The notes beneath the pieces are model-generated. The model was given only the letters and a program-made list of their open reading frames with translations, searched no databases and was not told the origin of the DNA. Source: DATCZB01 sp035513215 (GTDB taxonomy: Bacteria > Pseudomonadota > Gammaproteobacteria > Steroidobacterales > Rariloculaceae). Taken from it: a DNA stretch of 64,000 bases. Made by a program: the position numbers and the translations under genes. This document shows positions 59,437 through 64,000 of the stretch, piece after piece. Every line of letters begins with the position of its first letter. Position 1 is the first letter of the stretch. The stretch is from the NCBI GenBank assembly GCA_035513215.1, contig DATKCK010000099.1, positions 16,196 through 80,195 of the forward strand, in the 5' to 3' direction.

Positions 59437-61431
59437 TCAGCGCACCTGCATGCCGGGCGTTGCGCCCGAGTCCGGGCTCAACAGATAGATGTCATCGCCG
59501 CCGGGTCCGGCCGCGAGAATCATGCCCTCGGAGACGCCGAAGCGCATCTTTCTCGGCTCGAGATTGGCAACGACGACGACCTTGCGCCCTTGCAACGACT
59601 CCGGCTCGTAGGCGCTGCGGATGCCTGCGAATACGGTGCGCTCTCCGTCACCGATATCGAGCCTGAGCTTAAGCAGCTTGTCGGCGCCGTCGACGAGCGA
59701 GGCCTCGAGAATCTCGGCAACGCGCAGATCGATCTTGAGAAAGGTGTCGAGATCGATCTTGCCGTCGTGCGTCTCTTCCAAGCCCTTCGCTCCCTCTGAG
59801 GCTTCCGCCAAGATCGCCGCCACCGTCGAATCCTCGACGCGGTTCAAGAGCGGCTTGAACTTCTCGATCCGGCCGCCGAGCAACGGCGTATCGACAGAGC
59901 TCCATGTCAACTCGCCACCGCCGAGAAAGGCCTCGGCCCGCCCGGCAACGGATGGAATCACCGGCTTCAGCAAAACTATCAGGCTCCGGAAAAGATTCAA
60001 GCCGAGCGTGCAGGTCGCGAGCACGGCGGCTTCGCTTCCCGGCTCCTTGATCGCAAGCCAGGGCTTTTGCTCGTCGATCATCTGATTGGCCCGATCGGCG
60101 AGCGCCATGATCCTGCGAATCGCACGCGCATAGCGTCTCGCTTCATAGTCCTCGGCGATCTCGGCCGCGGCCTCGCGAAACTCGGCGAAGAGCGTCTCGT
60201 CGGGCAGGGAATCCGCAAGCACGCCGCCGTTGATCCTCTGGACGAAGCCGGCGCAGCGGCTCGCGATGTTGACGAGCTTGCCGACGAGATCGGCATTGAC
60301 CTTGGCGACGAAATCGTCGAAGCGGAAGTCGATATCTTCGACGCCCGGGCTCAGTTTCGAGGCGTAGTAATAACGCAGGTAATCGGGCTCGAGATACTTC
60401 GCGAATCCCGCCATCGTGACGTTGCCGCCGCGGCTCTTCGACATCTTCTCGCCGTCGATGGTCAAAAAACCGTGCGGAAAGACGCCCGTCGGGCGCCTGT
60501 AGCCCGCGCCTGACAGCATGGCCGGCCAGAACAGCGCGTGGAAATAGACGATGTCCTTGCCGATGAAGTGATAGAGCTCGGCATCGCTGTCCTCGCCCCA
60601 CCAGGCGTCAAAATCGAGCCCCTTCTTCTCGCAGAGATTCAGAAAGCTCGCCATGTAGCCGATCGGCGCATCGAACCAGACATAGAAGTACTTGCCGGGC
60701 TCGTCGGGAATCTCGAAGCCGAAGTAGGGCGCATCGCGCGAGATATCCCAGTCCTTGAGTCCCGCCTCGAACCATTCATTGAGCTTTCGCCGTACCGATT
60801 CGTCGACATGGCCTTCGATCCAGGCTTTCAGATCGCCTGCGAAGCCGCTGAGCTTGAAGAACAGATGCTCGGACTTGCGCTCGACGGGCTTCGTGCCCGA
60901 GATCACCGAGACCGGATCGATCATGTCGAGCGGCGTATACGTCGCGCTGCATTTGCCGCAGGAATCGCCGTTCTGATCGGGCGACTTGCACACCGGGCAG
61001 GTTCCGCGAACGTAGCGGTCCGGCAGGAACATCTGCTTGACCTCGTCGTAAGCCTGGCTGATCTCGCGCCGCTCGATCAGGCCGGCCTCGACGTGGCGGC
61101 GGTAGATCCCGATCGTCAGCCGCTCGTTCTCGGGCGCGTGCGTCGACAGGTAATTGTCGACGCTGATGCCGTAGGTCTCGAAGTCGCGCCGGTGCTCGGC
61201 GACGATCTCGTCGATCAGGGCCTCGGGCGAGATGCCCCGGGCCTCGGCGCTCAGCATCGTCGGCGTGCCGTGGGCGTCGCTCGCGCAGACGTAGATACAG
61301 TTGTGTTCGCGTAGCCGCTGGAAGCGAACCCAGACGTCCGTTTGCACGTACTCGACCAGATGGCCGACGTGCAGGGAGCTGTTCGCATACGGCAGGGCGC
61401 TCGTGACGAGGATATTGCGGGTCTGGCTCAA
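59437..61431 (-). CDS. metG: Methionyl-tRNA synthetase, TTG start
   Basis: The 664-aa enzyme starts at TTG 61431, set by GGAG upstream and by the family N-terminus SQTRNILVTSALPYANSSLH. It has HVGH in the class I HIGH position, zinc-binding Cys residues (CPVCK and CGKC), KMSKSRG (KMSKS) at about 331, and a C-terminal tRNA-binding domain (FLKIDLRVAEILEA, RKMRFGVSEGMILAA). It charges tRNA-Met with methionine. It is the first gene of the run that continues into rsxABCDGE-nth. Confidence 0.96.
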   Translation of the reverse strand: MSQTRNILVTSALPYANSSLHVGHLVEYVQTDVWVRFQRLREHNCIYVCASDAHGTPTMLSAEARGISPEALIDEIVAEHRRDFETYGISVDNYLSTHAPENERLTIGIYRRHVEAGLIERREISQAYDEVKQMFLPDRYVRGTCPVCKSPDQNGDSCGKCSATYTPLDMIDPVSVISGTKPVERKSEHLFFKLSGFAGDLKAWIEGHVDESVRRKLNEWFEAGLKDWDISRDAPYFGFEIPDEPGKYFYVWFDAPIGYMASFLNLCEKKGLDFDAWWGEDSDAELYHFIGKDIVYFHALFWPAMLSGAGYRRPTGVFPHGFLTIDGEKMSKSRGGNVTMAGFAKYLEPDYLRYYYASKLSPGVEDIDFRFDDFVAKVNADLVGKLVNIASRCAGFVQRINGGVLADSLPDETLFAEFREAAAEIAEDYEARRYARAIRRIMALADRANQMIDEQKPWLAIKEPGSEAAVLATCTLGLNLFRSLIVLLKPVIPSVAGRAEAFLGGGELTWSSVDTPLLGGRIEKFKPLLNRVEDSTVAAILAEASEGAKGLEETHDGKIDLDTFLKIDLRVAEILEASLVDGADKLLKLRLDIGDGERTVFAGIRSAYEPESLQGRKVVVVANLEPRKMRFGVSEGMILAAGPGGDDIYLLSPDSGATPGMQVR

Positions 61432-61588
61432 GGAAGGCTCCGGATGGCTCGGTCGGTATTGTGCCAGTGTCGAGCACGGCCGTGCAGCACCGTGAATGGC
61501 TGGTCGGAGATCGCCGCCCTTGAGCTGTCGCAATTCGACTCCGTCAGCGAGCGTGACGATCGACCGATCAAGCTGGCGGAAGACCCGA

Positions 61589-62905
61589 TCACTCAGGTGA
61601 CGTCCCGACGCGCCCCCGGTCCCGTGCGGCGAGCAGCGCCCCGATCGCGATGTCGTAATCCATCGTCTCGCCGCTCCAGCGGCTCGCGATCGTGTCGGGC
61701 CCGATGCGAATGCCCCTCTTCTCGTTGAGCTCGCCGAGGATGTTTCCGCGGAAACATTCGTCAATGAGGATGTGGTCGTCGAGCTGCGTGCCATCGGGCC
61801 GGCTGAAGCGGAACTCGCCCGCCTCGGTCCGCTCGAGTCCATAGCTGCCCTCGTGCACAAGATGGTGGTGGAAGTGACAGAGCGTGACGAGGTTCCCGAG
61901 TTTCGTCTCGCCACCCTCGGCCCAGTGCACGACGTGGTGGCCCTCGGTGAAACGAGTATGGGTGCAGCCCGGAAACCGACAGCCGCCGTCGCGAGCCTTG
62001 AGGGCCCGCTGGATCGCGACCGGAATCGCGCGGGTCTTGCGGCCGATGTTGAGCGGGTGACCGTTTTCGTCCTCGACGATACCGACGAGCGAGCCGTCGC
62101 AGGCGAGACGGCGCGCCGTTTCGACCGCGAGCACCGGACCATCCTCGGCCTCGGAGAGCGCGGCCCCGATCGCTGCTACCGGCTGATCGCTCAGCAGGCG
62201 CTGATCGATATGAACGACGACCTGATAGCGGTCGCCCGAGGCACTCGAGCTCTCGGCATCTGCCGTTGCCAGAAACTGCTCGGCCATCAGTCTCAAGCCT
62301 TCGGCCCGGCGCCGGCCGAAACCATCATAGGTCCAGTCGCGCTCGCCGGGCTCGTTGCAGCTTTGAGCTTCGGCGAGCTCGGCCGCGCGTTCGATGGCCT
62401 TTTTGACGAGCTCCCCGACCTCGGCCGGGACTCTCGCCTGAATCAGCAGCGAGCCGTCGTCGTCATGCCGGTAATGCACGCTTCGCTGCCGGTGACTCTC
62501 GGCCGCGGCCGCCGCCTCTTCCATGCGCTCGACCCGCCGAAAGAGCCGCACCGTGCGCTCGACATGCGACGCCGTGCCGTGATGCGCGATATTGAGGAGA
62601 ATGTCCTCGTTCTCCGGTTTCGCGATCCGCGTCATGGCCCTGACTTTGGAGTAGGAGACTTGCCCGTCGCGAAAGGCCGCGTTGATCTTCGGCAGGCCAC
62701 GGATCGCATGGGCCACGCGAAGCCTCTCGCGGGCCGAGACTTCCTCGATACCGCAATGGAGATTGAGCCACTGGGCGCAGCTCGCCATGCCGGGCCCGGT
62801 CCATCGCTTCGAGTCGTCGAATTCGGCGATGAGTTCGAGAAACCGGTGAGTCGCCGCCGTGATCTCGCCCCAGAGTTGGAGGATCTGCGCCTCGATCGAT
62901 TCCAT
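61589..62905 (-). CDS. DUF222-HNH endonuclease-type protein
   Basis: The 438-aa protein starts at ATG 62905 (AAGGGAG upstream). The DUF222/13E12-repeat region (about 1-280, with WLNLHCGIEEVSARERLRVA and AFRDGQVSYSKVRAMTRIA) precedes an HNH domain: GGCRFPGCTHTRFTEGHHVV and NLVTLCHFHHHLVHEG with zinc and catalytic His. These genes occur in many copies in some genomes and behave like mobile or intragenomic elements. Its native promoter region is interrupted 31 nt upstream by an IS1595-type element. Confidence 0.88.
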   Translation of the reverse strand: MESIEAQILQLWGEITAATHRFLELIAEFDDSKRWTGPGMASCAQWLNLHCGIEEVSARERLRVAHAIRGLPKINAAFRDGQVSYSKVRAMTRIAKPENEDILLNIAHHGTASHVERTVRLFRRVERMEEAAAAAESHRQRSVHYRHDDDGSLLIQARVPAEVGELVKKAIERAAELAEAQSCNEPGERDWTYDGFGRRRAEGLRLMAEQFLATADAESSSASGDRYQVVVHIDQRLLSDQPVAAIGAALSEAEDGPVLAVETARRLACDGSLVGIVEDENGHPLNIGRKTRAIPVAIQRALKARDGGCRFPGCTHTRFTEGHHVVHWAEGGETKLGNLVTLCHFHHHLVHEGSYGLERTEAGEFRFSRPDGTQLDDHILIDECFRGNILGELNEKRGIRIGPDTIASRWSGETMDYDIAIGALLAARDRGRVGTSPE

Positions 62906-62936
62906 GATTCGCTCCCTTAATAGTGTATGAATATAA

Positions 62937-63998
62937 GTGGTATCCACTTAGCTCCATCAACCCCTACATGTTGTGTTCTGCCTTTCGGGCGATTTGCGCA
63001 TAGGTGACCGGCTCGGTCACGAGCGCCTGTTCAAGCATGCGGTAGAACAGCAGGCCCCGTGAGCGCGAAGTTCGCCGGTTGAAGCGGAACGTGAACTCAT
63101 CCAGGTAGTAGTCGAATTGTTGGGGCCGCACGGCGCCTTGATGCGTCCCCATGAGCCAGCGCTTGAGCAGGGAGGCCACGCGATGGACGCCCGGCATCGT
63201 CACATGCGCCGGATCCTCGGCACCGAGCATGACGGTCTTCTCGCGTTGATAGCCGTGTTGTTCGAGTTCGCCATAGGCAGCGGAGCCGTCGGTGCGAACC
63301 ACCGAGCCTGGCTCGATCGACTTCAGTACGAACGGCAACACCGATTCGGCGGACTGGTCGCTGACACGCCGCAGTCGTATGCGGCCAAAGCCCTTCGGCT
63401 CCGTGATCTCCACAGCGATCATCACAATCGAGCGCAGCGCCTTGCGCTTCTTGGCAAGTCGTTGTTTTTTCTTTATATCCCGGAGGTTCTTCGGCGCAGA
63501 GCGGCCGACGATCGACTCATCCACCTCCACCACGCCGTGCAGACGTTCCCGGCCCGGGCGGATCATGGCACGCCGGAGCCGATGCAGCATCGCCCAGGCC
63601 GTTTGGTAACTGCCCAGCCCCAGGACACGCTGTAGACCCAGCGCATTGACGCCCTGCTTCTGATTGACGATGTACCACACGGCCGCTAGCCAGCTCCGCA
63701 GCGGCGTGCGGGTCTTGTCGAAGATCGTACCGGCCGTCACCGTGCTCTGATGCCGGCACAGGCTGCAGATCCACCGACCTCGGCTGCCATGAAACGCTTC
63801 GCCGGACTCCCCGCAGCTTGGACACACAAAGCCGTGACGCCAGCGTACCGCCTCCAGATACTGACGGCAGGCCTCATCGTCAGGAAACCAATCCAGAAAC
63901 TGATCCCAGGTCCGTGGGTAATCACGGCCTGCAACGGGCATCTTGGGTTCGTCCGGCACCACTACATCTTGTATGATGTGGAGCTAACTAGATACCCC
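62937..63998 (-). mobile_element. IS1595-family insertion sequence (ISXO2-like)
   Basis: The element is about 1.06 kb with imperfect terminal inverted repeats: GTGGTATCCACTTAGCTCCA at 62937-62956 and, inverted, GGGGTATCTAGTTAGCTCCA at 63979-63998 (16 of 20 identical). It carries one transposase gene. Target duplication cannot be checked because only 2 nt lie beyond the right end. Confidence 0.82.
62964..63941 (-). CDS. IS1595-family transposase
   Basis: The 325-aa protein starts at ATG 63941 (MPVAGRDYPRTWDQF; a GTG 21 nt upstream is also in frame). The N-terminal zinc ribbon (CPSCGESG and CSLCRHQ) is followed by the ISXO2-like DDE-type nuclease domain: GVVEVDESIVGRSAPKN, VRTDGSAAYGELEQHGYQ and HRVASLLKRWLMGTHQGAV, then FTFRFNRRTSRSRGLLFYR. 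It looks intact and full length. It mobilises the element in which it lies. Confidence 0.92.
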   Translation of the reverse strand: MPVAGRDYPRTWDQFLDWFPDDEACRQYLEAVRWRHGFVCPSCGESGEAFHGSRGRWICSLCRHQSTVTAGTIFDKTRTPLRSWLAAVWYIVNQKQGVNALGLQRVLGLGSYQTAWAMLHRLRRAMIRPGRERLHGVVEVDESIVGRSAPKNLRDIKKKQRLAKKRKALRSIVMIAVEITEPKGFGRIRLRRVSDQSAESVLPFVLKSIEPGSVVRTDGSAAYGELEQHGYQREKTVMLGAEDPAHVTMPGVHRVASLLKRWLMGTHQGAVRPQQFDYYLDEFTFRFNRRTSRSRGLLFYRMLEQALVTEPVTYAQIARKAEHNM

Positions 63999-64000
63999 TT

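Noticed and set aside
62937..63998. Composite transposon or larger mobile island at the right end
   Set aside because: Only one insertion sequence copy is visible, so a composite element cannot be supported from this window.

Overview
The window reads as chromosome of a high-GC gammaproteobacterium. The best evidence is a complete rsxABCDGE-nth electron-transport operon with metG in front of it, a homodimeric-type pyruvate dehydrogenase E1 (aceE) followed by aceF and lpdA, monothiol glutaredoxin grxD, RNase T, and many Gram-negative lipoproteins. The mix (DUF6152, DUF1080, DUF222-HNH, TauE, metG next to rsx) suggests a Woeseiales/Steroidobacterales/Xanthomonadales-like lineage, but no rRNA is present and this placement is only inferred.

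Layout. 1-9.2 kb holds a 5'-truncated CheB/CheR-PAS fusion, small envelope and stress proteins (a lipoprotein, a 24-aa membrane peptide, a DUF883 protein), an atypical Crp/Fnr regulator, a YfaZ-type porin, a transglutaminase pair with N-formylglutamate amidohydrolase, and an AI-2E-family transporter. 9.3-24.2 kb is bracketed by an intact tRNA-Thr(CGT) and a direct repeat of that tRNA's 5' half. It carries TM2 proteins, two divergent M48 peptidases, DUF3592 proteins, a LuxR regulator, a TPR protein, a DUF3857-transglutaminase, an ECF sigma/anti-sigma pair and decayed genes, and it looks like an old island or patchwork. 24.3-26.9 kb is a three-gene operon (multi-pass membrane protein, VWA-like lipoprotein, EF-hand protein) behind a c-di-GMP-I (GEMM) riboswitch. 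27-35 kb holds secreted and lipoprotein genes, a TauE permease, a PadR pair, an oxidoreductase and a nitroreductase. 35-46.9 kb holds a GATase, a thiolase, proC, a DUF4382 lipoprotein, a GAF-PAS-PAS-GGDEF-EAL protein, nadC, a PuuD-like membrane protein, grxD, rnt and an M17 peptidase. 47-53.8 kb is aceE-aceF-lpdA plus a phosphoesterase lipoprotein. 53.8-61.4 kb is nth back to metG on the minus strand. The right end has a DUF222-HNH gene and a nearly complete IS1595-family element.

How the genes connect. The aceEF-lpd and metG-rsx-nth blocks are ordinary core metabolism, redox and repair. Three regulatory arrangements stand out. (1) The c-di-GMP riboswitch has a possible Shine-Dalgarno-sequestering platform and controls an uncharacterised membrane/VWA/EF-hand operon; a GGDEF-EAL protein lies 15 kb away. 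(2) A shared 16-bp dyad, TCACYCAAATGRGTGA, occurs in front of a secreted M48 peptidase and again in the luxR/secreted-protein divergent region. (3) The tRNA-Thr half-repeat breaks inside the anticodon loop. Two genes (nadC and tauE) appear to need CTG start codons. All domain calls were made by reading the sequence, without database searches.
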